Notes: generated by a model from the letters alone, not told the origin. Positions 53,130 through 62,957 are shown, counted from the first letter of the stretch. The stretch: 64,000 nt of DNA from CAVUNY01 sp963768585 (GCA_963768585.1 CAVYIF010000019.1:124001-188000), one strand, 5' to 3'. Made by a program: numbers and translations.

Positions 53130-55066
53130 ATGTATTACGGTGTTCAATATTACCCGGAACAATGGCCCGAATCGCGTTGGGAGTTGGATGCGCAGATGAT
53201 GCAGCGCGCCGGGGTCAACACAGTGCGCATGGGCGAATTCGCCTGGAGCGCCTATGAACCCCGCGAAGGGGAGATCCATTTCGACTGGATGGACCGCGCT
53301 ATTCATCTACTCAACCAGCACGGCATCCAGGTCATCATGTGTACCTGTTCGCGCACCCCGCCGCCCTGGGTGTTTACGCACTATCCGGGCGTGCTCAATA
53401 CCCGCGAGGATGGGCATATCAATCCCTACGGGCTGCGCTATACGATTGGGTTGGACCACCCCGAGTTTATCGAACTGTCCGAGCGTATCGACCGGGCGGT
53501 GATCGAACATTTCGCCGGGAACCCCGCCATTACCGGTTGGCAGGTGGATAACGAGGTGGGCGGTTTTAACGACTGTTACTGCGACCGCTGCCTGGGTTCG
53601 TTTCAAGCCTATCTGCGCCAAAAATACGGTACGGTCGAGAATCTCAACCAGCGCTGGGGAGCGCATTTCTGGTCATTTTAACTTCAGCGATTTCAACGAG
53701 GTGCCTCGCCCGTCCCAGTTGAGGAGCAACCCCCAGTTAGCGCTCGAATACCGGCGTTTTCTTTCCAATCTCAATGTTGCTTTCACCCGTTCACGCAGTG
53801 AGATGATCCATCAGATCGACCCGGGCAAGTTTGTGACCACCAATTTCCAGTCTTTCCAGGCCAGGCACACCGATTATTTCGCTACGGCAGAGACCATCGA
53901 CCTGCCGGGGATGAACCACTACCCGCCGCGCTCGCCCGAGCTGATTCTGGATTACTACCGCGGAGAAAAGGAGAGCGTGCTGGTCCTCGAACAGCTCAGC
54001 CGCCTGGCCGAATGGGATACCGGCGAAGGCTGGATGCGCCTGTGGGCCTACCGCGCCCTGGCGCACGGGGCTTGCGGCACGATCTTCTTCCGCTGGCGCA
54101 CGGGACGCTACGGTCAGGAACAGCATGCCGACGGTATTCTGCCCCACGCCGGGCAAGAGAACCGCCGCTACCGAGAACTGGCCCGCATGGGCGCCGAGCT
54201 GGCGCAGATCGGTACGCGCATCGACGCCACCCGCGTCGCCGCGCATGCGGCCATTCTGATGGGCTATGAAGGCCGTTGGGCGATGGAGGCCGGCTTGAAG
54301 ACGGCCAACATGCAGCCGGACCTGGATGCGACCCGCTTCCATAATGAATTCCTGCGGCGCAACATCACCAGCGACGTGCTCGACCCGCACTGCGACCTAT
54401 CGCGCTACCGCCTGGTAATTGCGCCGCGCCTGTGGCTGGTGGACGAGCGTATCGCCGCCAACCTGCGCGCCTTCGTGGAGCGGGGCGGGGTATTGTGCCT
54501 GACGGCCGCCAGCGGGGTGGTCGATGAGTTCAATGTCAGCTTCGATACGCCGCGCCCCGGGCCGCTGGCGGAGATGACCGGGATCGAGGTCAGCGACCTT
54601 TCACCGCTGGAACGGGATTTTGTCTTGCGCAGTGCTGACGTAGCCGGGCTGGAGTGGGGCATCCGCTTCCGTAATGGCCGACGAGATCCATCCCGGCGCG
54701 GCCGAGGTCCTGGCCGAGTACGGCGAGGGCTGGCGCGAAGGGCTGCCCGCACTGACCCACAACCGCTGGGGCCAGGGGCACGTTTTTTACCTGGGGACGG
54801 TGCTGGCGGGGAGTGGGCTGCGCGCGCTGGTCAACCTGTTGTGCCTCCAGGCCGGCATCCAGCCGGTTTTGGTCACCCCCGAAAATGTGCGCGCCCACCT
54901 GCGCGTGGGGCAGGGTTTCCGTATGCTGTTCTTGCTCAACCAGACCGAGCAGCCTCAGACCGTCGTTTTGCCGCCGGGCTGGCGCGATGCATTCAGCGGC
55001 GAGCCCTGTGCCGAAGCCGCACTCGACCCGGTGGGTGTGCGCATTTTGGAACAGGAGACCCAATAA
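53130..55066 (+). CDS. Glycoside hydrolase family 42 beta-galactosidase (two frameshifts)
   Basis: About 645 residues when joined. ATG 53130 follows AGGAG. The barrel begins MYYGVQYYPEQWPES and has GEFAWSAYEPREG and ITGWQVDNEVGGF (acid/base Glu in NEV). After a TTTT run near 53675 the frame changes and continues NFSDFNEVPRP, then CGTIFFRWRTGRYGQEQ. The nucleophile Glu, expected before that segment, may be in SVLVLEQLS. A second break near 54675 leads to MADEIHPGAAEVLAEYGEGW and the small C-terminal domain. Both breaks are one-base indels; the gene may be intact in the organism. Confidence 0.82.
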
Positions 55067-55106
55067 GCAGGCCGCCAGAGCGTTTGCGATGACTTTTTGA
55101 AGTATC

Positions 55107-55136
55107 GGGTGCGGCACCTGGAAAGGTGCCGCACCC
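55107..55136 (+). terminator. Hairpin after the GH42 gene
   Basis: GGGTGCGGCACCT and its complement form a 13-bp stem with a four-base loop; CTTTTTATG follows some 10 bases later. Probable terminator for the GH42 gene. Confidence 0.65.
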
Positions 55137-55185
55137 TTCAAACCTCTTTTTATGAGCTGGTATTTTAAAGGTATAGGAGTAAGCG

Positions 55186-55761
55186 ATGAGCAAAGGACGC
55201 ATGGAGGCTTTCAGTGATGGCGTGATTGCCATTCTCATTACCATCATGGTGCTCGAATTAGCGATCCCGCATGGGGCCGAGATTGGCGACCTGCTGCCGT
55301 TAACCCCCATCTTCTTGAGCTATGTGCTCAGTTTCGTTTTCCTGGGCATTTATTGGAACAATCACCACCACCTGCTCCAGGCCGTAAAACACGTCGATGG
55401 GGGCGTGCTGTGGGCCAACATGCACTTGCTGTTCTGGCTCTCTCTGGTTCCCTTTGCCACGGGCTGGATGGGTGAGAACCAGTTCGCCGCCTGGCCGGTG
55501 GCGCTCTACGGCGGCGTGCTCCTGTTTGCATCTGTCGCGTACTATATTCTGGCCCGGGCGCTGGTTGCGCTGCACGGTCGGGAATCCACCCTGGCCGAAG
55601 CCCTTGGCCGGGATTTCAAGGGCAAAGCCTCGATGGTGGTTTACCTGGCGGCCATTCCGGCGGCTTTTGTCAGCGCCTGGATGGCCTGCGGGTTGTACGT
55701 ACTGGTGGCAGTGGTGTGGTTGATCCCCGACCGGCGCATCGAAAAGACGCTGAACCGCTGA
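55186..55761 (+). CDS. TMEM175/DUF1211-family channel protein
   Basis: A 191-residue membrane protein with about six hydrophobic segments. The first helix begins RMEAFSDGVIAILITIMVLE, the conserved (R)xxxFSD motif of TMEM175 potassium channels, and FLGIYWNNHHHLLQAV after the second or third helix is the family HHH region. Bacterial members form tetrameric weakly selective potassium channels. GTATAGGAGTAAGCG gives a ribosome site before the ATG. Confidence 0.85.
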   Translation: MSKGRMEAFSDGVIAILITIMVLELAIPHGAEIGDLLPLTPIFLSYVLSFVFLGIYWNNHHHLLQAVKHVDGGVLWANMHLLFWLSLVPFATGWMGENQFAAWPVALYGGVLLFASVAYYILARALVALHGRESTLAEALGRDFKGKASMVVYLAAIPAAFVSAWMACGLYVLVAVVWLIPDRRIEKTLNR

Positions 55762-55770
55762 AAATTAATC

Positions 55771-56427
55771 TCAGTTGAGCAGGAAGGGCTTCATCGTGGA
55801 CCAGCGTTCCTTCCAGACCATAGGCACAAGCTGCTGGGTGACGACGGGTGGCAGGGTTTGTGAGAAAATCGCCCGGTCCTCCGGTGCAAGGTTGTAAAGA
55901 ATGAAGGGGATCACCAGGGCGTCGCGATCACCAACCATCTGCATGCTGTGTTTTGAAAATTGCTGGGTGAGTTCCGCCTGCTGGTATGGCTGAAATATGC
56001 TGCGCATATTCTGAACACTGAATACTGTCTCTTCCAGGTGGATATGCCCACCCCAAATCGCATTTAGTTTTTCGAGCTGTTCTACCAGCAGGGCTAAAGA
56101 TGGTTCGCTGTCGGTCATCAGCCGCTCGATTTCATCCAGATGGACCTTCATTTTTTCGTGGTCGGCACAAAATTGATCCACCGGTGCGCTAGGAATTTTT
56201 ACCCGAATCAGAGGAAAGGCAATCACATCTTCACCCGAGTGGTGCGAATGCAGCACCGTCATCAGGGCTTTGACAAAATTATAAAAACCCTCACGCTTGG
56301 GCTCATCTGGGAAACCGGCCGCCTGGTAGGCTTTTCCATTTTCAAGCGATACTTTAAGGCCGCGCGTTACAACCTGGTGAATGCGCAGTAAATCGCCTGC
56401 CAGGTCCGGATTTCGCTCTTCTGTCAT
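55771..56427 (-). CDS. Hemerythrin-domain protein
   Basis: A 218-residue protein. The diiron ligands of hemerythrin HHE domains are seen as LLRIHQVV, VLHSHHSGEDVIAFP, CADHEKMKVHLDEI and GHIHLEETVFSV, so the four-helix bundle is complete in about residues 10-140. The C-terminal 70 residues are an extension (MVWKERWSTMKPFLLN). Such proteins sense or handle oxygen, nitric oxide or iron; nothing nearby says which. It is convergent with the TMEM175 gene with a 9-base gap. Confidence 0.82.
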   Translation of the reverse strand: MTEERNPDLAGDLLRIHQVVTRGLKVSLENGKAYQAAGFPDEPKREGFYNFVKALMTVLHSHHSGEDVIAFPLIRVKIPSAPVDQFCADHEKMKVHLDEIERLMTDSEPSLALLVEQLEKLNAIWGGHIHLEETVFSVQNMRSIFQPYQQAELTQQFSKHSMQMVGDRDALVIPFILYNLAPEDRAIFSQTLPPVVTQQLVPMVWKERWSTMKPFLLN

Positions 56428-57041
56428 TTTCTAACCTCCATCGATGAAATATTGTTAGACAAAATTCGATTTCCTGTTGTCTTTCATGCCGGAGCAATTT
56501 CTGCTCATACCTGGCGTGAAAGATCTGCCATAACTCTGCGAATTAATAATATACACTTATTTGATAATAATTATGTTAATTCTAATCGTTTGCGTGCTTT
56601 TGTCAATTCACAAAATGTCGAGAAGTGAGGCCGTATGCCAGGCGCGGTGGGCACGTCAAGCACCTGCAGGTAACCTTGGACCGCGGCCGATCGGCCGCGG
56701 TGTGTTTTCTTGGACACTTTCGCAATGGCAAGCAGCCCTGCTCTTTCTACCGCATCCTGGTCGAGGATTGAAAAAGAAAATTAACCACAAAGAACACAAA
56801 AGGCACAATGACAGAAAAACGGATGTTTTTTTCTTTGTGAGCTTGGTGTTCTTCGTGGTGAAATGGAATGCTGCAGCCTCAAAAGCATATGAACCGGGCA
56901 CAAGACACGATTATCCGGCCGCTATTTTCCAAACAGCCGGATCGGTCCCTGCTTCCCGAGGGGGGGCGGTTGACAGAATCGTGTCTCAACCTACAATAGT
57001 TGATGTATACAATTCTGTTTCACCCAATTGGAGGCTGTTTT
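56428..57041. other. Intergenic region with palindrome and repeat
   Basis: A 614-base region upstream of the GH4 gene. It holds an exact 20-bp palindrome at 56681-56700 (CCGCGGCCGATCGGCCGCGG), the inverted-repeat element at 56781-56862, and the GGAGG ribosome site of GH4. No coding frame is convincing. Confidence 0.5.
56781..56862. repeat. MITE-like inverted repeat
   Basis: ACCACAAAGAACAC at the left and GTGTTCTTCGTGGT at the right are imperfect inverted copies of each other, and CACAA/TTTGTG continue inward. Such CCACAAAGAACAC palindromes are common in environmental genomes as non-coding repeats. A related phrase (TTCTTCGTGCCTCTGGGTC) occurs near 1850. Confidence 0.6.
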
Positions 57042-58427
57042 ATGACCGCAGTAAAGGTTTCCGTTATCGGCGCAGGAAGCGTGGTTTTTTCCCTGGGCCT
57101 GGTCAAAGATATGTGCCTGACAGAGGGCTTAAGAGGCAGCACCGTTCACTTTATGGACATAAACGAAGAACGGCTGGATGTGGTTTACCAGCTTGCCCGG
57201 CGCTACGCTGAGGATCTGGGAGCGGATCTCAAATTTGCTCGTACTCTGGACCGGGCCGAGGTGCTGCACGAGGCGGATTTTGTGATCAATACCGCCACCA
57301 TCACTCACAACGAATACTTCATGAAGCGCCGGCGCGAGATGGTCGAAGGGCACGGCTACTTCTATGGCCGCACGGGCATGCCCGAATACCACAATCTGCA
57401 GTTGTTCCTGGATGTGGCCAGAGACATGGAAACGATCTGTCCGGATGCCTGGATTTTGCTGGCGGGCAATCCTGTCTTTGACGGCACCACCTTGATGGGG
57501 CGCGAGACGGATATTAAGGTCTGCGGCCTGTGCCACGGGCATTATGGCTACCGCAACGTCGCCAGGGTGATCGGCCTCGACCCCGACAAAGTCACCTGGC
57601 AGGCGCCCGGTCTCAACCACAATATCTGGCTGACCAGGTTCTTCTATGAAGGCCAGGATGCCTATCCGCTGCTCGATCGGTGGATTGAAGAAAACATCGA
57701 GCAGTATTGGGAAGAGCATAAAGAGACGGGCGTCTCGGCCCAATGGTCCCCTGCGGCGATCCACCAGTACAAGATGTACGGGCTTTTCCCCATCGGCGAT
57801 ACACCACGCCAGGGCGGGTGGTGGTATCACACCGATCTGGAAACGCGCGCGCGCTGGTACGGCGCGGGCGGTGGGGGCGATACACCGGAAGGACGCGACC
57901 GCATTCTCAAGGGCAAGGAAGAAAAATACGCCCAGATGAAAGCGGCGGCCTACGACCCCCAGGTGCGCCCGGTTTCCCTGTTTGGCGACACAAAAACCAC
58001 CGAGCAGCACATCCCGATCGTCGACGCGCTGGTCAATAACAACGAATACCGCGCTCAAGTCAACGTGCGCAACGACGGCGCCCTGCCCGGCATCCCGGAT
58101 GACGTGGCGGTGGAAGTCCCGGCGATTGTCAACCAGATGGGCATCCAACCCATTCGGGTGGACCCGCTGCCAGCCAAGGTGATGCTGGAGTGCATCCTGC
58201 CCGATTGGTTGGAGATGGAGCACACCCTGGAGGCGCTGCTCTCGGGAGACAAATCGATGATGCTGTACGGTGTCTTGCAGAGCCACCAGACGCGTACATA
58301 CGAACAGGCCGTGAAGGTGATGGAAGCGCTGATCGATATCGAGCCGAATGAGCCGATGGCATACGTTGAGGATATCCACGATCACTACCAATGGCCGGAA
58401 AACTGGGATCTTCCCTCGCGGAGCTAA
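57042..58427 (+). CDS. Glycoside hydrolase family 4 (alpha-galactosidase/alpha-glucosidase type)
   Basis: A 461-residue NAD-dependent, metal-requiring glycosidase; ATG 57042 follows GGAGG. The Rossmann start VSVIGAGSVVFSLGLVKDM is typical, then ADFVINTATITHNEYFM and ILLAGNPVFDGTTLMGR. The metal ligands of the family appear in VCGLCHGHYGYRN (Cys) and GLNHNIWLTRF (His). The MelA-type branch hydrolyses alpha-galactosides. The substrate is not fixed by sequence alone. Confidence 0.85.
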   Translation: MTAVKVSVIGAGSVVFSLGLVKDMCLTEGLRGSTVHFMDINEERLDVVYQLARRYAEDLGADLKFARTLDRAEVLHEADFVINTATITHNEYFMKRRREMVEGHGYFYGRTGMPEYHNLQLFLDVARDMETICPDAWILLAGNPVFDGTTLMGRETDIKVCGLCHGHYGYRNVARVIGLDPDKVTWQAPGLNHNIWLTRFFYEGQDAYPLLDRWIEENIEQYWEEHKETGVSAQWSPAAIHQYKMYGLFPIGDTPRQGGWWYHTDLETRARWYGAGGGGDTPEGRDRILKGKEEKYAQMKAAAYDPQVRPVSLFGDTKTTEQHIPIVDALVNNNEYRAQVNVRNDGALPGIPDDVAVEVPAIVNQMGIQPIRVDPLPAKVMLECILPDWLEMEHTLEALLSGDKSMMLYGVLQSHQTRTYEQAVKVMEALIDIEPNEPMAYVEDIHDHYQWPENWDLPSRS

Positions 58428-58491
58428 TCGTGATATTTTAATGGGGCGCAGGTACTGCCTGCGCCCCATTCATTGTCAAACAGGAAGACCT

Positions 58492-59184
58492 ATGTCCACC
58501 AAAAAACGCACTACCCAGGCCAGCCGCCGCGCCGCCAGAAACGCCAAAAGATTCAATACCCGCCTGATCGCGATTGGCATCTTTGCCGTGGGTCTGATCG
58601 CCATCATCTGGGCGGTCAGCAGCAGCGCGCAGAAGCCGGCTGCCAATGCCGCGGACCAACCCGCGCTCGTCGGCACCAAGCAGTATTCTGCCGCGCCGCC
58701 TATGCTGATCGATCCCAAGAAGCAGTACACCGCTACCGTCAAAATGGCGAAGGGTGGCCAGTTTGTCATCCAGCTGTATGCCGATAAGGCGCCGATCACG
58801 GTCAACAGCTTCGTCTTCCTGGCGCGCCAGGGTTATTTCGACGGTGTCACCTTCCACCGCGTGCTGGAAGGATTTATGGCCCAGGGCGGCGATCCGACCG
58901 GTACGGGCAGCGGTGGGCCAGGTTACAGTTTTGTCAATGAGAACAGCGACCTGACCTTCGATAAAGCCGGTGTGGTGGCCATGGCCAATGCCGGGCCGGA
59001 TACCAATGGCAGCCAGTTTTTCATTACCTTTGGCCCAACGCCCAACCTGAACGGTGGGTACACCATCTTTGGACAGGTGATCAGCGGCATGGATGTGGTC
59101 AACGGCCTCACCCGCCGCGATCCCAACCAGAACCCCAATTTCCCCGGGGATGAGATTGCCAGCATCACCATAACCGAAAAGTAG
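58492..59184 (+). CDS. Membrane-anchored cyclophilin-type peptidyl-prolyl isomerase
   Basis: A 230-residue protein; ATG 58492 is used because AGGAAG precedes it and the basic N-terminus KKRTTQASRRAARNAKR precedes a membrane segment (LIAIGIFAVGLIAIIWAVSS). The domain has VNSFVFLARQGYFDGVTFHR, GFMAQGGDPTGTGSGGPGYS and ANAGPDTNGSQFFITFGPTP, the cyclophilin active-site residues (Arg, Phe, Gln). It probably assists folding of exported proteins at the outer side of the membrane. Confidence 0.9.
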   Translation: MSTKKRTTQASRRAARNAKRFNTRLIAIGIFAVGLIAIIWAVSSSAQKPAANAADQPALVGTKQYSAAPPMLIDPKKQYTATVKMAKGGQFVIQLYADKAPITVNSFVFLARQGYFDGVTFHRVLEGFMAQGGDPTGTGSGGPGYSFVNENSDLTFDKAGVVAMANAGPDTNGSQFFITFGPTPNLNGGYTIFGQVISGMDVVNGLTRRDPNQNPNFPGDEIASITITEK

Positions 59185-59206
59185 CCGGACCCGAAGAATC
59201 GCGCAC

Positions 59207-59962
59207 GTGTCAAAAGCTGGAAACTATCCCGATCTTGAGACGGTTTACCGCCAGTGCAGCGGGCCGGGTGGGCTCAAGCTGGCTGAATTCCTGGCCGATA
59301 AGCTGAATCTGCAGAAGGGCCAGGTCCTGCTGGATGTGGGCTTTAACCGCGGCTACCAGACCTGCTTCCTGGCCAAAGAATACCCCGTGTTTGTGGTTGG
59401 CATCGATCCCTGGGCAGACCGCAGCGACGGCCGGCCGCACGTCGAGCATTTGATGGCCAATGCCCGCGCCTGGGGCGTGGAACGGCGAGTGCTGGGAGTG
59501 CAGGTTGGCCTGCCGGATACCCGCTTTGCCGGCGCATCTTTCGACGCTATCTACACCTCCACCACCATGGAAATGATCCGCGGGGCGCAGGGTGAGGCGA
59601 TGTACCGCACCTGCCTGGGTGAACTTTTCCGCCTGCTGCGCCCCGGTGGGCGCCTGGCGCTGGGCGAGCCGATGCATTTTGACGTTCCGGTCCCTGAAGA
59701 TCTGGCGCCGCTCTTGCCGCCGGGGAACCCCTCGTGGGAGGAATGTTTCTCCACCGTTGACCGCACCGTCGAATCGGTCCAGTCTCAGGGTTTTGCCATC
59801 CTGGAAGCGGATTATGCCCCCGATGCTCGCCGGTGGTGGCTGGAGTTTGCGGCATACGATCCGGGCTGCCGGGCGAACCCACAGGAAGAACCGCGCGCGA
59901 TCGCGGTCGACGGCGGGCGCTGGTTGAGCTTTGGCTACGTGATCGCCCAAAAGCCGGTTTAA
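59207..59962 (+). CDS. Class I SAM-dependent methyltransferase
   Basis: A 251-residue protein with motif I VLLDVGFNRGYQTCFLAKEY, motif II VVGIDPWAD, and motif IV FAGASFDAIYTSTTMEMI; LRPGGRLALGEPMHFD is the post-motif. GTG 59207 is the likeliest start but has no strong ribosome site. The Asn-Arg in motif I departs from the usual GxGxG. It follows the cyclophilin by 22 bases and precedes the CPBP protease by 14, so the three are probably co-transcribed. Substrate unknown. Confidence 0.8.
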   Translation: MSKAGNYPDLETVYRQCSGPGGLKLAEFLADKLNLQKGQVLLDVGFNRGYQTCFLAKEYPVFVVGIDPWADRSDGRPHVEHLMANARAWGVERRVLGVQVGLPDTRFAGASFDAIYTSTTMEMIRGAQGEAMYRTCLGELFRLLRPGGRLALGEPMHFDVPVPEDLAPLLPPGNPSWEECFSTVDRTVESVQSQGFAILEADYAPDARRWWLEFAAYDPGCRANPQEEPRAIAVDGGRWLSFGYVIAQKPV

Positions 59963-59976
59963 TAGAGAGCAACAGG

Positions 59977-60738
59977 ATGAAATCGCAGCGCGCATTTGAA
60001 AAGCATTCCTACGCATTTAGTTTCCTTCTGCTGATTTTATTTTTTGTGGTGACCGCGGTGGGGGTAGTCATGGCGGACCGCGCCGGCCTGCCGCCCGCCA
60101 GCTATGCCTTGTATACGGAGCTGGCCCTGGTGGTGATTCTGGTCGGGATCGTCTTCTGGCTCGGCTGGTGGGGCGAGATTGGCCTGCAACGCCCGCGGTC
60201 CGGCGCGGCGCTTCTCCTGTATTTGCCGGCCCTGGCCATTTTGCTGGGCAACCTGACCTTTGGTATAACCATCCAGAACCTGCCTGACCTGCTGAACTAT
60301 TTTGTGCTGGCCTGCGTTTCCGGCTTTGTGGAAGAACTGGTCTTTCGCGGCCTGATGCTGCGGGCCTTTCTCCCGCGCGGGGGGGTGACCGCGGTGCTGG
60401 TGACGGCATTTTTCTTCGGTATGGCTCACGCCGCCAATGCGCTGGCCGGGTCGAACCTGCTCTACGTGGTGGTGCAAATTGCCTACGCCCTGGCCATCGG
60501 TTTTGGGTTCGCGGCCATGCGCCTGGCAGGGGGCATGCTCTGGCCGCTGATGATCGCCCATGCCCTGGGTAACTTCATGGCCTTTATCAATACCGACAGC
60601 GGGCAAATCACCGGCGGAGAGGTGACCGCGCAGGTGTGGGTTGTTTCGCTGGTGTATATCGTTCTCTTTACCGGTGACGGGCTGTACCTGATGCGCCGTA
60701 AAGTGCCGCCTGCCCCACAGGTTGCAGAGTCTGTTTGA
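59977..60738 (+). CDS. CPBP-family intramembrane metalloprotease
   Basis: A 253-residue polytopic protein starting MKSQRAFEKHSY. The CPBP (CAAX protease and bacteriocin-processing) motifs are SGFVEELVFRGLMLRAFLPR, where the EE pair sits, FFFGMAHAANAL and MIAHALGNFMAF with the metal-binding His residues. About seven or eight membrane segments. Members process membrane proteins or peptides, or protect against bacteriocins. No peptide precursor is seen nearby. Confidence 0.85.
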   Translation: MKSQRAFEKHSYAFSFLLLILFFVVTAVGVVMADRAGLPPASYALYTELALVVILVGIVFWLGWWGEIGLQRPRSGAALLLYLPALAILLGNLTFGITIQNLPDLLNYFVLACVSGFVEELVFRGLMLRAFLPRGGVTAVLVTAFFFGMAHAANALAGSNLLYVVVQIAYALAIGFGFAAMRLAGGMLWPLMIAHALGNFMAFINTDSGQITGGEVTAQVWVVSLVYIVLFTGDGLYLMRRKVPPAPQVAESV

Positions 60739-60805
60739 AGAAGGCGCACTCGTCCAGACCAACCAGGAAGGTGGTCGGTGATCGATATTAGGAAAGGTCC
60801 AAAAT

Positions 60806-61558
60806 ATGCAGATCAGTGAAACGGCGCGTAAAAATCATGAGGAATTGTTCTCGAATCGAGAATTGGAATTAATGCGAACCGATCCGGAACTGATTGAGAT
60901 GTTCGATAATTTTGTGTTTGATGAAGTGCTTGATTATGGAAATTTAGATACCAGAACAAGGTTGATGGTCATTTTGGCTTCCATGATTGCCAGCCAGGCT
61001 TTAGGCGAATATAAAGTGATGCTGGGTGGTGCGTTGAATGTAGGGGTGACCCCGATTGAAGTAAAGGAAATTGTCTACCAGGCGGTACCGTATGTTGGCA
61101 TGGCCAAAGTGGTCGATTTTATCCAAGCCACCAATGAAATATTGGAAGCCAGGGGAATACGGCTGCCGTTGGCAGGACAGTCGACAACTTCATCAGAAAC
61201 ACGCTTTGAAAAAGGATTGGCAGTTTAAAAAGTTGTCTTTTGTGATTTGATTGATCAGATGTACCAGGATTCACCGGCCAATCAAACCCACATTCAAAAA
61301 TATTTGTCGGCGAACTGCTTTGGTGATTACCTGACCAGAACCGGTATTGACACAAAGACCCGAGAGCTTTTGACTTTTTCCATGCTTTTAGCGTTAGGTG
61401 GATGCGAGCCGCAGCTCAAAGGGCATATCCGGGGTAATGTTAATGTGGGCAACGATAAAGTAATTTTGCTTAGTGTTGTAACTCAGTTATTGCCTTATGT
61501 CGGTTACCCAAGAACATTGAATGCAATCAGATGCCTGAATGAAGTCATACCAGAATAA
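60806..61558 (+). CDS. Double carboxymuconolactone-decarboxylase-domain protein with internal stop
   Basis: Two CMD-like domains lie in one reading frame, separated only by TAA at 61226-61228. The first (RTRLMVILASMIASQALGEY, NVGVTPIEVKEIVYQAVPYV) ends FEKGLAV; after the stop the same frame continues KVVFCDLIDQMYQDSPANQT and HIQKYLSANCFGDYLTRTGI, then the second domain TRELLTFSMLLALGGCEPQL. Relatives are usually one fused protein in which this junction is a glutamine, so CAA to TAA would explain the stop. The family includes decarboxylases and AhpD-like peroxidase partners; no CxxC motif is visible. Confidence 0.72.
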
Positions 61559-61592
61559 CGATCAACGTCAGGAAAAATATGGAGGCACCCTC

Positions 61593-61973
61593 ATGACAGA
61601 ATGGACGAGCAATGAACTCAACAAGATCGGAACAGCAGAAGAATTGGAGATAGCGGGTCTCCGGCGCGATGGGTCGCTGCGCAGCTATCGGACGATTTGG
61701 GTCGTCCGGATTGGGGACGACTTATACGTGCGTTCGGTGAATGGGCGCGGCTCAGATTGGTTCCGCGGCGTTCTGACGCGCCATGCGGGGCGCATCCAGG
61801 CAGGTGGGGTGGAGAAAGACGTAACCTTCGTGGAGCAGAACGATCCTGTGGTGCAGGAACAGATCGACGCCGCTTACCGTAAGAAGTACGGCCATTACCC
61901 CAAGGAATACGTAGATGCCTGTTTGACCCCCCAGGCGCACACCGCCACAGTCAGGCTCAAACCGCGCCCATGA
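61593..61973 (+). CDS. DUF2255 family protein
   Basis: A 126-residue soluble protein; GGAGG seven bases before ATG 61593. RTIWVVRIGDDLYVRSVNGR and GSDWFRGVLTRHAGRIQAGG fit the DUF2255 family, a small beta-barrel related to flavin- or F420-binding folds. The function is unknown. It follows the carboxymuconolactone decarboxylase-type gene by 34 bases and may be co-transcribed with it, which hints at oxidative or redox-related catabolism. Confidence 0.78.
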   Translation: MTEWTSNELNKIGTAEELEIAGLRRDGSLRSYRTIWVVRIGDDLYVRSVNGRGSDWFRGVLTRHAGRIQAGGVEKDVTFVEQNDPVVQEQIDAAYRKKYGHYPKEYVDACLTPQAHTATVRLKPRP

Positions 61974-62015
61974 GCCGGGTGGTTGAAACAGCGACGATGA
62001 TTTTAAGATGAAAAC

Positions 62016-62957
62016 GTGATAAAACCTACCCCCACCCTTAAAGGGATCAGCTTTCTAATTTTGGCGATGCTGATCATTTCACGCCAGGGGATCGTCGTGA
62101 AATGGCTTGGCGGCGACTATCCGGTAATGGAAATGGTTATTTTTCGCAACCTGATTGCCCTGCCATTCACGCTGCTCTTTTTTCGATATGAAGGGAAGCG
62201 CGGTCTGCCAACCACTCCTCAGTTTAAGCTCGAATTCATCCGTGGTATTTTCTTGTTTCTTTCCTACACCACCGCGATGATGGGATTGGCAGCGCTGCCG
62301 CTGGCCGAGGTGGAAGCGATTCGCTTCTCGGGTCCGATGATGATCACACTCTTATCGGTTGTGATGCTGGGGGAAAAAGTCAGTTCACATCGCTGGCTGG
62401 CGCTGATCGTTGGTTTTATTGGGGTGCTGTTTGTCGTCAGGCCCGGTTCGGCAGCTTTCAATCTGGGTTCCATTTTTGTATTGATCTCCGTGGTTTTCTA
62501 TGCGCTCACGGTCATGGTCACCCGAAAACTCCAAACCACAGACAGCAGTGCAACGATGGCCTACTTCAGTTCGCTGGTTTACCTGCTAGCAGCGATGATC
62601 CTGGCGCCGATCGCAGTCGCCACTGGTGAGATTCCGAATGCCCACCCGAGTATTGCGTTTTTTTTGCACTCCTGGGCCATGCCAACCCTGTTGGATGGGG
62701 TGATTATGGCAGGCTTAGGGCTGGTGTGGGCGGGCTGGACGTATTTTATGGCGCGCGCTTACAGCCTGGCGCAAGCCTCGGCGGTGGCCCCGTTTGAATA
62801 TTTATCGCTGCCGATTAATTTAATGTGGGGTCTGCTGATTTTTCATGAGATCCCAACCTGGATGATGTTGGCAGGCGCCTCTTTGACTCTACTGAGTGGG
62901 ATGTACATATTGTATCTGGATCGAAAGGCGCGCCAGAAAGCCGTCGAACCGGCCTGA
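62016..62957 (+). CDS. EamA/DMT-family transporter
   Basis: A 313-residue protein starting at GTG with ten predicted membrane helices, arranged as two EamA repeats (GISFLILAMLIISRQGIVVK; SIFVLISVVFYALTVMVTRK). FRNLIALPFTLLFF and SAVAPFEYLSLPINLMWGLL are typical of drug/metabolite exporters. Amino-acid or metabolite export is the usual role; substrate unknown. No close partner. Confidence 0.85.
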   Translation: MIKPTPTLKGISFLILAMLIISRQGIVVKWLGGDYPVMEMVIFRNLIALPFTLLFFRYEGKRGLPTTPQFKLEFIRGIFLFLSYTTAMMGLAALPLAEVEAIRFSGPMMITLLSVVMLGEKVSSHRWLALIVGFIGVLFVVRPGSAAFNLGSIFVLISVVFYALTVMVTRKLQTTDSSATMAYFSSLVYLLAAMILAPIAVATGEIPNAHPSIAFFLHSWAMPTLLDGVIMAGLGLVWAGWTYFMARAYSLAQASAVAPFEYLSLPINLMWGLLIFHEIPTWMMLAGASLTLLSGMYILYLDRKARQKAVEPA

